A stretch of 64,000 nucleotides of DNA from Halovenus carboxidivorans (GTDB taxonomy: Archaea > Halobacteriota > Halobacteria > Halobacteriales > Haloarculaceae), in NCBI RefSeq assembly GCF_009831575.1, contig NZ_WUUT01000003.1, positions 120,747 to 184,746 on the forward strand, given 5' to 3'. Position 1 is the stretch's first letter. Every line of letters begins with the position of its first letter. The position numbers were made by a program, and so were the translations under genes. Below, piece by piece: positions 17,440 to 25,125 of this stretch. Below the pieces are notes generated by a model. The model was given only the letters and a program-made list of their open reading frames with translations. It was not told where the DNA came from and searched no databases.

Positions 17440-17826
17440 TTATTCCCGCTCCCCGAACTCGTCGATACGGTTGTGGACGTACTCGGCCCAGGCGTCGAGG
17501 GTCTCGTGCATCAGTTCGCGGGCCTCCGGCAGCGGCGTCGGCGAGTACTGGTAGACGTGGCCGCCGCCGTCGAGCAGCCGTCGCTCGCGCGTGGCCAGGC
17601 CCTTCTCCCGCAGCGTCGACAGCGAGCGGTTGACGTTGCTCCGGTCCCGGTCGAGTTCGGCCGCCAACTCCTCGACGGTACTGCCCGGAAACTCCAGCAG
17701 CGTCTCGTAGGTTTTGGCCTCGTGGCGCTGGATGTTGAACACGCACGCGAGCACCTCGCGGAGATCCGGCTCCTCGTCGAGCATCAACTCACGGAACTTC
17801 GCCGGGGACGGTTCGGCATCGACCAT
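17440..17826 (-). CDS. Winged-helix transcriptional regulator (TrmB-like HTH)
   Basis: 128 residues. The core FNIQRHEAKTYETLLEFPGS leads into TVEELAAELDRDRSNVNRSL, a wHTH with recognition helix, and a wing around RERRLLDGGGHVYQYSPTPL. A C-terminal helix LMHETLDAWAEYVHNRIDEF probably dimerises. No ligand-binding domain, so a small one-domain regulator common in haloarchaea. Targets unknown. It lies 54 nt downstream of thrC on the same strand. Confidence 0.8.
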   Translation of the reverse strand: MVDAEPSPAKFRELMLDEEPDLREVLACVFNIQRHEAKTYETLLEFPGSTVEELAAELDRDRSNVNRSLSTLREKGLATRERRLLDGGGHVYQYSPTPLPEARELMHETLDAWAEYVHNRIDEFGERE

Positions 17827-17874
17827 ACCCCTGGTAACGGCTCCGACCGAATAAAGCCCACAGGTGCCGCCCGC

Positions 17875-18117
17875 CTACGTCTCGTCCGTGCCGTACCCCT
17901 GGTTTCTGAGACAGCTCCGCATCTCCTCCGCGGAGTCGTGTTTGTGCAACCGGGCCGGCGTGTCACAGTAGTACGTCTCGCCGCTGTACCGAAGCGTCAC
18001 CTCGTGCTCGGAGCCGAGAAACTCCGTCCGCACGACCACCCGTTGCCCGTCTTCGAGCGCCGCCATGATCTCCTCGACGGTCCGTTCGCCGGCCTCGATC
18101 ACGAGCGGTTCGTCCAT
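17875..18117 (-). CDS. Small conserved-looking protein, function unknown
   Basis: 80 residues starting MDEPLVIEAGERTVEEIMAA; the region VVVRTEFLGSEHEVTLRYSG reads as a beta-sheet and TYYCDTPARLHKHDSAEEM carries Cys and His residues. The start was set by the ATG 16 nt downstream of which codon use becomes coding-like; the longer frame MTPLTRCRKR is less likely. I do not recognise the family. It lies 48 nt upstream of the HTH gene and may be co-transcribed. Confidence 0.6.
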   Translation of the reverse strand: MDEPLVIEAGERTVEEIMAALEDGQRVVVRTEFLGSEHEVTLRYSGETYYCDTPARLHKHDSAEEMRSCLRNQGYGTDET

Positions 18118-18205
18118 AGACGCCCTTCGAGTACCGACCATTTCAGTGGTCCGTTTCCGGCACCGAGTCAGAGGAGTCAAATCGCTCCCGGCCTACCTAT
18201 CGGCT

Positions 18206-18835
18206 GTGACGGCCGAGACCGTACTGCTGGTACGCCACGGGGAAACGGACTGGAACCGCGAGGGACGACTTCAGGGCTGGGCGCCGACGCCGCTGAACGA
18301 ACGGGGACGCGAACAGGCGCGCCGACTCGGTGTCGAACTCGCCGAGACGTACGATATCGACCGTGTCGTCGCCTCCGATAGCCTCAGAACCCGGGAGACC
18401 ACCGCCGGCATCCGTGACGCCGCTATCGATCCGGAACCGGAGTTCGACTCCGCGTGGCGCGAACGCGGACTCGGCGTCTGGCAGGGCTTCACGTGGGGTG
18501 AACTGGAGAGCCGCTTCCCCGCCTTCGAGTACGACAACGGCCTGCTCGCGCTGGAAGAACGGCCGGAGGGCGGCGAGACGCTGGTCGACATGTACGAGCG
18601 CGTGCTCGGGGCGTGGACCGATCTCCAGTCGGCGTCGGCCGAGACGACGCTCGTCGTCACCCACGGCGGACCGATTACGGTCGTCCTCGCGCGTCTCAAC
18701 GACCTCGACATTCCGGCCGCAATCCGGCGCTACAGCATCAACAACTGCGCCGTGACCGAGATCGATCTCGCCCGCGACGAGACCGTACGGGAGAACGAAC
18801 TGCTCTTCGAGCCCGTTCCGCCGCGAGAGCCCTAA
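18206..18835 (+). CDS. Histidine phosphatase family protein (phosphoglycerate-mutase-like)
   Basis: 209 residues of the branch-1 histidine phosphatase superfamily. The catalytic motif is VLLVRHGETDWN (His11), with the second His in TLVVTHGGPI near residue 153 and the conserved SDSLRTRETTAGI and ERGLGVWQGFTW. Start is GTG 18206, because no ATG precedes the first strand in a sensible position. Cofactor-independent activity on phosphoglycerate is possible, but many members are general phosphatases (alpha-ribazole phosphatase type, for example). Its stop overlaps the stop of larE by four bases. Confidence 0.88.
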   Translation: MTAETVLLVRHGETDWNREGRLQGWAPTPLNERGREQARRLGVELAETYDIDRVVASDSLRTRETTAGIRDAAIDPEPEFDSAWRERGLGVWQGFTWGELESRFPAFEYDNGLLALEERPEGGETLVDMYERVLGAWTDLQSASAETTLVVTHGGPITVVLARLNDLDIPAAIRRYSINNCAVTEIDLARDETVRENELLFEPVPPREP

Positions 18836-19686
18836 TCAGTCGGGTACTCGGCTTCCAGGGGGTCGGGTTCGTCGTCGAGGTCCTCGCCCGCCGGGCTGAC
18901 GCTTCCGGTCCGGTAGCCGTGTAGATCCAGGGTCACGTGCTCGAAGCCGAGGTCGGTGATGTGATCGCGCGCCGCCCGGACGAAATCCGGATCGAGCGCC
19001 ACGTCGAGTTCGTCCTCGGAGACCTCGATCCGTGCGAGACCGTCGTGATCGCGCACCCGGAACTGGTCGAACCCCCAGGTCCGCAGGAGCCGTTCGGCCT
19101 TCTCGATGCGTGTCAGTCGCGTTTCGGTCACCTCCAGCCCCGTCGGGATCCGCGAGGAGAGACAGGCCATCGACGGCTTGTCGGCGACGGAGAGCCCGTA
19201 CCGTTCCGCGATCTCTCGGACCTCCTCCTTGGTGATCTCGTGGGCCAGAAGCGGCGAGTACGCGTCGAGTTCGTCGACGGCCTGCAGACCCGGACGGTGC
19301 CCCTCACCGGGGTCCGAAGCGTTGGTGCCGTCACAGACCACGTCGATGCCGAGTTCCTCGGCGCGGTCGAACATCGCGCTCAGCCGCATCGTCCGGCAGT
19401 GATAGCAGCGCTGTTCGTCGTTGGCGACGAAGGCCTCGCTGTCGAGTTCGCTGAACTCGACGATTTCGTGGCGAATACCGATCTCCTCGGCGACGCGTTT
19501 CGCGTCGTCGAGTTCTGCCTCGGGGAGCGTCTCGCTGCGGGCCGTGCAGGCGACGGCATCGCCGCCCAGCGCGTCGTGGGCAATCGCGGCGACGACGCTC
19601 GAATCGACTCCGCCGGAGAAGGCGACGAGCACGCCGTCGCGCTCGGCGAGATCCGCTCGGGCGGCGTCGAGTTTCGCTTCGACCAT
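18832..19686 (-). CDS. larE: LarE-like ATP-dependent sulfur transferase
   Basis: 284 residues, PP-loop ATPase of the LarE group. The PP-loop is AFSGGVDSSVVAA (residues 22-34). LarE of lactobacilli gives up the sulfur of Cys176 to build the nickel-pincer cofactor of lactate racemase. Here Cys175 in SMACLSSRIPTG is the equivalent, and two further cysteines, Cys94 and Cys97 (RCYHCR), are present. This matches the class of LarE that binds a 4Fe-4S cluster through three cysteines and can act catalytically. No larA, larB or larC is nearby in the window, so the acceptor could be another sulfur-containing cofactor. Confidence 0.85.
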   Translation of the reverse strand: MVEAKLDAARADLAERDGVLVAFSGGVDSSVVAAIAHDALGGDAVACTARSETLPEAELDDAKRVAEEIGIRHEIVEFSELDSEAFVANDEQRCYHCRTMRLSAMFDRAEELGIDVVCDGTNASDPGEGHRPGLQAVDELDAYSPLLAHEITKEEVREIAERYGLSVADKPSMACLSSRIPTGLEVTETRLTRIEKAERLLRTWGFDQFRVRDHDGLARIEVSEDELDVALDPDFVRAARDHITDLGFEHVTLDLHGYRTGSVSPAGEDLDDEPDPLEAEYPTD

Positions 19687-19739
19687 AGCTGCCTTTCTCG
19701 TTCACGGCGCAAAAACGCGTCGCACCGCTCTCCGACGGT

Positions 19740-20339
19740 CTACTCGTTGACAATCGCGGTCTCGAATCCGTCTTCGGTGTACTCGACGCCGGCGGCACAG
19801 ACCCGGTGCTCGAACTCGTGGTCGTACAGTTCCCGGGCCGCCCCGGCGGCGTCGGTCGCGTCCAGATCGAAGGGGGTCGGGCTGTCCTCCTCGTAGGTCG
19901 CGACGAGTGTCGGTTCGGTGACCTCCTCGACGAGCAGCGCGTCCCGTCGAACCGTGCCGACGTACCCCGCCGGCTCCGCGTTCGCGGAGGGGTCGTCAGT
20001 CAGCCCGACGATGCCGGCGATGCGGGGCGTGTCGTAGTCATCCTTCTCGAAGTCCAGCGCCAGCAACGGCTCGGCCAGCGCGTCCTTCGCGGGATACCCG
20101 AGCGCGAGTTTCTCGGCGATCGGATCGACGTGCGAGCCGTTGCCGATCACCGCGCCGCGGTCGGTCAGTTGCACGCAGTTGTACGAGATGTAGGGGTTGT
20201 CGGTCTCCTCGGCCGCCTCGGTGGGACCGACGGTGATGGTCCCGTCGCGGTCGAGTGTCTGCCTGTTCGGGAACGACCGGGAGGAGACGCGGTATGCGCC
20301 GACCTCCGGGCCGACGACGACGAATCGTCCGACGTACAT
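19740..20339 (-). CDS. purO: IMP cyclohydrolase, archaeal type
   Basis: Closes the purine ring of FAICAR to IMP, the last step of purine synthesis in many archaea, replacing the bacterial PurH cyclohydrolase. 199 residues, normal for PurO. The start [20 protein letters not shown] with the following RSFPNRQ, the core [25 protein letters not shown] and the block [11 protein letters not shown] are typical. I used the second Met (MYVGRF) because it begins the first strand of the NTN-hydrolase-like fold. Divergent from the tRNA-Gln gene. Confidence 0.92.
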   Translation of the reverse strand: MYVGRFVVVGPEVGAYRVSSRSFPNRQTLDRDGTITVGPTEAAEETDNPYISYNCVQLTDRGAVIGNGSHVDPIAEKLALGYPAKDALAEPLLALDFEKDDYDTPRIAGIVGLTDDPSANAEPAGYVGTVRRDALLVEEVTEPTLVATYEEDSPTPFDLDATDAAGAARELYDHEFEHRVCAAGVEYTEDGFETAIVNE

Positions 20340-20446
20340 ACGTCCTTGTGCTGACCGCGCCGGCATGTAGGTATCGGAACCGGCCTGGTGGCCGTCGACC
20401 GCTTACGACACGTATAAGTGCGATCATCGATTACGTGCGAGTGCAC

Positions 20447-20519
20447 AGTCCATTGGGGTAGTGGCCAATCCTGAAGCCTTCTGGGGGCTTCGACCCTGGT
20501 TCGAATCCAGGATGGACTA
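20447..20519 (+). tRNA. tRNA-Gln (anticodon CTG)
   Basis: 73 nt. The acceptor stem is AGTCCAT at 20447-20453 pairing with ATGGACT at 20512-20518, discriminator A 20519. The anticodon stem AAGCC/GGCTT encloses loop TTCTGGG, giving anticodon CTG for glutamine CAG codons. The T arm is CCTGG-TTCGAAT-CCAGG. No intron and no encoded CCA. A TATA-like box CGTATAAG lies about 32 nt upstream, and pyrimidine-rich TACTCTTCTCTC follows as a likely termination region. Confidence 0.95.
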
Positions 20520-20605
20520 CTCTTCTCTCGACTCCGACTGTCGGTAGTCGATACTGTCGTCAGTCGACACGCCACAGAGAACGTCGTCGAAAAATCGGTA
20601 CCGCG

Positions 20606-20725
20606 TCACAACGGCGAGAACCGGTGTACCTCCCGTGCGTGATTGAGGAGTTCCTCGGTGCTGTCGAAGGTTTCGCCACATGCACACCGATGCGCCGCCG
20701 GTTCAGTCGACCGTTGTGTCGACAT
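20606..20725 (-). CDS. Very small C2H2-like zinc-finger protein
   Basis: 39 residues (48 if the ATG at 20752 is used). The centre HRCACGETFDSTEELLNHAR is followed by EVH: Cys-x-Cys, twelve residues, His-x4-His, a compact zinc finger like those of many haloarchaeal micro-proteins. I favour ATG 20725 (MSTQRSTEP) because the box CTATTATG (20750-20757 on this strand) is centred 28 nt upstream, the leaderless spacing, and overlaps the other ATG. Such proteins may bind nucleic acid or protein; the target is unknown. It stands alone between tRNA-Gln and the MscS operon. Confidence 0.7.
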   Translation of the reverse strand: MSTQRSTEPAAHRCACGETFDSTEELLNHAREVHRFSPL

Positions 20726-20812
20726 ACACACACCCACGTGCTCCAAATTCATAATAGTTGTTCATGTTTGGTGGTGTGTCACAGATTTTCGGTTTTCCGG
20801 TCGAACGCTCGG

Positions 20813-21658
20813 CTACTCGGGGTCGTACCGGGCCGGCAGTTCGGGCGTCTCGATGTCTCGGCGCTCGAACGCGGCGCGCGCTCGGCGGGTCACGTCGGAG
20901 GCAAACGCCAGTTCGTCGCGGTGGTCGCCGACGTAGGCGCGGCCCCGGATCCGCTGGTGGGTGACCTCGTCGGCGACCCGGACCCGGACCGGATGGTCGT
21001 CGCTGACGTGGACGTACTGCGAGGTAATTAGTGCCTCCCTGAGCACTGCCATCGCCTCGTCGGTGTCGGCTTCCGAGGCAATCGCAACGTCGACGGTGAC
21101 GAGCATCTCCGGGTCGCCGGCGTTCGCGTTGACGATACTCGCCTGGAACAGCTGGTCGTTCTGGACGACGACGGTGGAGTCACCGGGTGTCTGGACTGAT
21201 GTCGAGCGGAGACCGATATCGACGACCTCGCCGTACTGGCCGTCGATCGTGATCTTATCCCCGACCTGGTATGGTCGCTCCGTGATCAGGATCAGGCCGC
21301 CGAACACGCCCGAGACGAGGTCCTGGAGGCCGAACCCGATGGCCGCGCCGACGAGCCCCGAGACGGCGAACAGCTGCGCCGCGGTCAGATCGAGGACCGG
21401 AATGAGGATGAGATACAGCGCGACCGCGTAGACGATCACCTTGACAATCGGGACGAACATCTTGATCGTGATCCGCCGAGAGGGACTGCGCTCGGCGGCC
21501 ACCGAGAGTCCGAACGCGAGCAGTTTCGCCCCCACGTAGGCCCCGACCAGGACGACCACCGCCCCGAGCACCGTCGAGGCGTCGACGGTGGCCCCGAGCC
21601 CCTCGGGAGTGAGATTCAGCGCCCGACCGGCCCGTACTGCCGTGCTCCCGGCGGTCAT
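20813..21658 (-). CDS. MscS-family mechanosensitive channel
   Basis: 281 residues. Membrane helices lie near residues 30-52, 68-88 and 90-112. The pore helix region LFAVSGLVGAAIGFGLQDLVSGVFGGLILITERP has the Gly/Ala packing of MscS TM3, followed by the beta-domain VGDKITIDGQYGEVVDIGLRSTSVQTPG and NDQLFQASIVNAN. It releases osmolytes on hypo-osmotic shock, a plausible need in a halophile. Its start codon overlaps the stop of the upstream P-loop-like gene (TGATG), so the two are translationally coupled. Confidence 0.93.
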   Translation of the reverse strand: MTAGSTAVRAGRALNLTPEGLGATVDASTVLGAVVVLVGAYVGAKLLAFGLSVAAERSPSRRITIKMFVPIVKVIVYAVALYLILIPVLDLTAAQLFAVSGLVGAAIGFGLQDLVSGVFGGLILITERPYQVGDKITIDGQYGEVVDIGLRSTSVQTPGDSTVVVQNDQLFQASIVNANAGDPEMLVTVDVAIASEADTDEAMAVLREALITSQYVHVSDDHPVRVRVADEVTHQRIRGRAYVGDHRDELAFASDVTRRARAAFERRDIETPELPARYDPE

Positions 21659-22614
21659 CAGAGGATCCGCCTCCGTTCGGTCCGCTCGACTGCCGTCGGA
21701 ACCCCGACTGGGGTGAGTATCACCGAATCGCCGTCACGGCTCGTGATCCCGGCGCGGTCGAGGCGGCCGAGCAGGCGGCCGTACCGCTCGCCGACGCGGT
21801 CGGCGAGGATCTCGCTGTCGCTCCGCTCGCCCGCGAGCAGCAGCCGGAGGAGGAAGTCCCCGGTCTCGTCGAGGTCGACGGCGGGCGTTTCGAGATCACT
21901 CGGCGAGACGCCGTCACGGCTCGCCCGGTCGAAGACGGCGAGTGCCACGCCGGGATTGCCCCGCGACAGCGCACAGAGCCGGCTGAAAAACGACTTCGTC
22001 GGCTCCGGCGTCGGCCAGATCTGGTCGTTGAGCACGCCGAAATCGAGGCTCGGCACCGAGATCCCTCTCCAGGTGCGGTCGTCCGTCGAGACGATCGAAT
22101 CCCCGAGGTTGTCCCCTTCGATCTCCGGAACCTCTCGGCGGTCCCGGACGTACGCTTCGAGTTCGTCCGGGCTGAACTGCCGGATAGAAAACGACTCCGC
22201 GAACACCTCTCCGACGGATTCGACCTGATCGAGATACGCCCAGGCGCGGTCGTTCCAGCCGGTGACGACCGCGTGGTCGGCGTCGCTGAGCGCGGTGAGC
22301 ACGTCTCGAAGGAGATCGAAGCCACCGATCCGCCGCGTGTACAACTGCTGACAGTCGTCGACGACCAGCGGCCCGCCCCCGATTTCTGCCCGTATCCGCC
22401 CTGGATCCGTCGGGTCGAGGCGGACTCGCTCGGCACCGAGCGCGTCGGCGGCGTGAGACAACAGGGCTCCGCGGCCGGCGTACGGTTCACCCGCCACCGC
22501 GATGGTCCGGTCTGCCGCCAGCGCCTCCTCGAACGCCTCGAACTCCGAGAGTAGCCGCTCCGGTGTCGGCGGGGTCGATGGCGGCGGAACGTCTGCTGAC
22601 GAGTCGACGGCCAT
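21658..22614 (-). CDS. Degenerate P-loop ATPase-like protein coupled to MscS
   Basis: 318 residues. The segment RTIAVAGEPYAGRGALLSHA is a Walker A-like loop in which the essential Lys is Arg (G-E-P-Y-A-G-R-G). GGPLVVDDCQQLYTRRIGG is Walker B-like, with two acidic residues. A STAND/AAA-like arrangement follows: TGWNDRAWAYLDQVE, FSIRQFSPDELEAYVRD, and a C-terminal winged-helix region LAGERSDSEILADRVGERYG. This resembles archaeal ATPases that process neighbours' signals, but ATP hydrolysis may be lost. Start MAVDSSADVPPP fits a TTTATC box about 28 nt upstream. First gene of the operon with mscS; a role in controlling the channel is inference. Confidence 0.72.
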   Translation of the reverse strand: MAVDSSADVPPPSTPPTPERLLSEFEAFEEALAADRTIAVAGEPYAGRGALLSHAADALGAERVRLDPTDPGRIRAEIGGGPLVVDDCQQLYTRRIGGFDLLRDVLTALSDADHAVVTGWNDRAWAYLDQVESVGEVFAESFSIRQFSPDELEAYVRDRREVPEIEGDNLGDSIVSTDDRTWRGISVPSLDFGVLNDQIWPTPEPTKSFFSRLCALSRGNPGVALAVFDRASRDGVSPSDLETPAVDLDETGDFLLRLLLAGERSDSEILADRVGERYGRLLGRLDRAGITSRDGDSVILTPVGVPTAVERTERRRIL

Positions 22615-22694
22615 ACTCCGGCATGCGGCCGCGATCAGATAAACGTTCAGCCCCGTCGGGACCGGGTTTATCCGGATCGAAGCCAACTACACGT
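22615..22694. promoter_or_regulatory. Divergent leaderless promoters
   Basis: 80 bp between the divergent P-loop-like gene and the methyltransferase. Each strand has a GTTTATC-type box about 26-28 nt from its ATG (around 22642 for the minus strand, 22669 for the plus strand). Both transcripts should therefore be leaderless, and the two boxes are so close that the promoters may interfere. Confidence 0.5.
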
Positions 22695-23291
22695 ATGGAT
22701 CGATCCGAACTCCGCGAGGCGTGGGACGGCGTCGCCGAGACGTACGCCCGCCGCCGCGATCCCTCTGGCTCCGACGCAGACCTGATCGACGACCTGCTGG
22801 CGGAACTGCCAGCCGACCCGGACGTTCTCGACATCGGACCCTGTGACGGCGCACGAACGCTCGCGAACCTCCCCGCCGGAAGCGTCGGCGTCGACATCTC
22901 TCGGGATGCGCTGGAGTTGGCACGCGAGACCGTTCCGGAGTCGACGCTCGTCCAGGGAGATATGGCGGTCCTCCCGATTGCTGGAGACTCGATGGACGGG
23001 ATCACTGCCTACCACGCCGTCTTTCATCTCCCCCGGGAGGAACACCCGACGGTCTACGAGGAGTTCGCCCGCGTCCTCCGTCCGGACGGACGGCTCCTGA
23101 TGACGCTGCCGAGCGGTCGATTCGAGACGACCCGCCGCGGCTGGATGGGCGGGTCGATGTTCTTCTCGGCCCCGGGTCGACAGCGGACGCTCGATCAACT
23201 GCGCTCGGCCGGCTTCACGGACGTGCGAACGGAGACGGCGAACGATCCGCTGGGGAGCAGTACGGAGTTCGTCTTTGCGACCCGGGAGTGA
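22695..23291 (+). CDS. Class I SAM-dependent methyltransferase
   Basis: 198 residues. Motif I is VLDIGPCDGARTLANLPAGS, with the acidic motif II in VGVDISRDALELARE, motif III STLVQGDMAVLPIAGDSMDG, and post-motifs ITAYHAVFHLPREEHPTVYE and FARVLRPDGRLLMTLPSGRF. This is the UbiE/methyltransf_11 type. Substrate cannot be deduced. The ATG at 22695 is supported by a TTTAT box 26 nt upstream. Confidence 0.88.
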   Translation: MDRSELREAWDGVAETYARRRDPSGSDADLIDDLLAELPADPDVLDIGPCDGARTLANLPAGSVGVDISRDALELARETVPESTLVQGDMAVLPIAGDSMDGITAYHAVFHLPREEHPTVYEEFARVLRPDGRLLMTLPSGRFETTRRGWMGGSMFFSAPGRQRTLDQLRSAGFTDVRTETANDPLGSSTEFVFATRE

Positions 23292-23413
23292 GGCGGCCTG
23301 AAGCGTGCTCGGCAATCTCTTCGCCCTTGCCCTCCCGAATGCGCGTCTCGATCCGAGCTGAATCGGTAGGATCGATACAACATATTAAGTCGTCGTTGGC
23401 GAACAATACTCGC

Positions 23414-23590
23414 ATGTCGCCAGATGACACGCGACGGCGGGATATCCTTCGGATGTTGATCGCGCTCCCTTTCTTCATGCTCGGGACGGCGGGTAGCGGA
23501 TCGACGCTGGTGATGCTTCCCGGCATCGTCATCACAATCGTGGTGGCCTCGGCGGAGGCCGGTCGGATTCTGACCGGCGCTCAGTTCTGA
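23414..23590 (+). CDS. Small membrane protein, function unknown
   Basis: 58 residues. A basic N-terminus MSPDDTRRRDILRM precedes two hydrophobic segments (LIALPFFMLGTAGSGSTLVM and LPGIVITIVVASAEAG). A box ATATTAAG is centred 27 nt upstream of the ATG, supporting a leaderless start here. No family recognised. It lies between the methyltransferase and the SRP RNA. Confidence 0.6.
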   Translation: MSPDDTRRRDILRMLIALPFFMLGTAGSGSTLVMLPGIVITIVVASAEAGRILTGAQF

Positions 23591-23685
23591 GCCACTCGCG
23601 CCGTGAGCCGGTCCGCTCGGGCAGTTTCCACGCCGGGACACCCAGCTATCGAAAGGTCCTTATGACAACCCGTGGTAGGTTCAGA

Positions 23686-23989
23686 TGGACTAGGTCGGGC
23701 GGTTAGGCCCCGCTCCTCGCCACGTGTGGCCTCAAGTGGGACCGAACGCCGGGGGCGTGCGGTCAGACGGCCGCGGGCCCCGCAAGCCAACGTCGAAGCC
23801 TCGTCCTGCGGGGACGGAGGTCCGGATGGCTGTGTCTGCAGGGACACAGGCGTCCGGTTAACCGGTGCCAGTCCGTCAGGCGCGGAAGCGAGCAGCGGAG
23901 CACTGGACATCTGTCGCTCGTAGGGTCGCGGGGTGGAGGAGGCACGCGGGACTACCCGCGGTCAGACGCCGCGCAATCCTGGCCGTCCA
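23686..23989 (+). ncRNA. ffs: Signal recognition particle 7S RNA
   Basis: About 304 nt, the usual size for haloarchaea. The 5' end TGGAC (23686-23690) pairs with GTCCA (23985-23989) to close helix 1, typical of archaeal SRP RNA. The conserved domain IV is at 23865-23903: CCGTCAGGCGCGGAAGCGAG then CAGCGG, with the GGAA tetraloop and the asymmetric loop that binds SRP54. Helix 6, the SRP19 site, is at about 23830-23849 (stem CTGTGTC/GACACAG). A box CTTATG at 23659-23664 lies about 25 nt upstream of the predicted 5' end. Ends are inferred from pairing, not from mapped transcripts. Confidence 0.93.
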
Positions 23990-24108
23990 CTTCCACATTC
24001 TGAGCGAACCGAAGGCGTCGAGCCGCGGCTCTCTCCCGGACAGGTCGGCTCCGACGCGGTGAATCAGAGAGGGAACCGCTTAAGTCGTCGTGTACCACAA
24101 CTACGAGT

Positions 24109-24150
24109 ATGCAACGGCGACGTATCCGGCCGCCGGAGGGATCCGTATGA
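24109..24150 (+). CDS. Candidate leader micro-ORF before ferritin-like gene
   Basis: 13 codons, MQRRRIRPPEGSV, whose stop overlaps the start of the next gene (ATGA at 24147-24150). A TATA-like CTTAAG (24079-24084) is centred 27-28 nt upstream of this ATG, so the transcript would begin at it. Three consecutive Arg codons (CGG, CGA, CGT) follow the second codon. It may couple translation into the ferritin-like gene, or be only a 38-nt leader. Confidence 0.35.
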   Translation: MQRRRIRPPEGSV

Positions 24151-24623
24151 GCCTCCAGTCGCCGGTCGGATCGGATCACCAACTCGCGCGCCTGCTCCAG
24201 ATAGGGGCCGTCCTCGAGGAGGTCGTCGAGGCCCGGGCGACCAAACACTGCGAGTCCGACGCCATCGACGACGACGTCCGCGGCATGCTCGAGGCGGCCG
24301 CCGCCGAGTCCCAGCGCCACCGCGAACGGGTCGACGACCTGATCGACGAACTCGACGCGGACACGATCCCGTTCGACGAGATCCAGCCGCTGGTCGAACA
24401 GCAGTACGAGGCCGATCAGGACTTCGACGGCGTGCTCTACGACCAACTCTGTAACGAAGAGACGGCCTACAAGTTCTACGACGATCTGATCCAGGCGGTT
24501 GAGCAGTCCGACGCCACCTTCAGTATCGACCGCGACCGTCTGCTCTCCATTCTCCGGGAGATTCGCGCAGAGGAGGAGGCGGGCGTCGAAGAAGTCACCG
24601 AACTGATGGAACGAGGGATATGA
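24147..24623 (+). CDS. Ferritin-like/rubrerythrin-fold protein
   Basis: 158 residues, all-helical. Helical segments carry regularly spaced Glu and His: VLEEVVEARATKHCESD, AAAAESQRHRERVDDLIDEL, VEQQYEADQDFDG and YDQLCNEETAYKFYDDLIQA. The E..H and E..Y arrangement fits a ferritin-like di-iron fold, though I cannot assign every ligand. Start at ATG 24147 is supported by a Shine-Dalgarno-like GGAGGG (24135-24140) six nt upstream; an in-frame GTG at 24090 would lie before the predicted transcript start. First main gene of an operon with the DtxR-type regulator, so iron or manganese handling is likely. Confidence 0.7.
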   Translation: MSLQSPVGSDHQLARLLQIGAVLEEVVEARATKHCESDAIDDDVRGMLEAAAAESQRHRERVDDLIDELDADTIPFDEIQPLVEQQYEADQDFDGVLYDQLCNEETAYKFYDDLIQAVEQSDATFSIDRDRLLSILREIRAEEEAGVEEVTELMERGI

Positions 24624-24703
24624 GCGACCGAGCCACGACAGCCGACGCGCGCGCCTCGGCGGTAGCGGTCCGTCCCACGCAGTCACTCGGGGGTAACCAA
24701 TGA
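24620..24703 (+). CDS. 27-residue micro-ORF bridging ferritin-like gene and DtxR gene
   Basis: MSDRATTADARASAVAVRPTQ and six further residues. Its ATG overlaps the stop of the ferritin-like gene (ATGA, 24620-24623) and its stop overlaps the ATG of the regulator (ATGA, 24700-24703). The exact overlap at both ends suggests a translational bridge between the two genes. The peptide has no recognised motif and may have no function of its own. Confidence 0.4.
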   Translation: MSDRATTADARASAVAVRPTQSLGGNQ

Positions 24704-25125
24704 ACACGGCAAACCAGTATCTCAAGGCGATTTACCTTGTCCAGGAGATCGAAAACGGCCCGGCATCGACGGGTTCGATCGCGGAGATGCTCGACGTCAG
24801 CCCGGCCAGCGCGAACGAGATGATCGGCAAACTCGAAGACGAGAGTCTCTGCTCGCACGAGAAGTACAAGGGCGTCGAACTCACCGACGAGGGGATCGTG
24901 CGAGCGCGGGACGCGCTGCAGAACTACTGCATCATCGAGCGGTTTCTCGTCGAGGTGCTCGAAGTCGAGGACTTCCGCACGGAGGCCCGACAGCTCGAAC
25001 CGGTCATTGACGAGACGGTCGCAGAGCGCCTCGACACGATCATCGACCGCGCCCCGCAGTGTCCCGACTGTTTCGACGCCGACTCCGACGTCTGTGAGCT
25101 TCTCGAATGTGACCCCGCCGACTGA
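24700..25125 (+). CDS. DtxR/MntR (SirR)-family metal-dependent regulator
   Basis: 141 residues. N-terminal wHTH NQYLKAIYLVQEIENGPAST, continuing GSIAEMLDVSPASANEMIGK, is the DtxR DNA-binding domain; the dimerisation domain carries metal-site residues in LQNYCIIERFLVEVLEVEDF and VIDETVAERLDTI. The C-terminus has Cys pairs (APQCPDCFDADSDVCELLEC) common in haloarchaeal SirR proteins. No SH3-like third domain. A G-rich GGGGGT lies five nt before the ATG. Expected to repress metal uptake or storage genes in response to Fe or Mn, probably including this operon. Confidence 0.88.
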   Translation: MNTANQYLKAIYLVQEIENGPASTGSIAEMLDVSPASANEMIGKLEDESLCSHEKYKGVELTDEGIVRARDALQNYCIIERFLVEVLEVEDFRTEARQLEPVIDETVAERLDTIIDRAPQCPDCFDADSDVCELLECDPAD

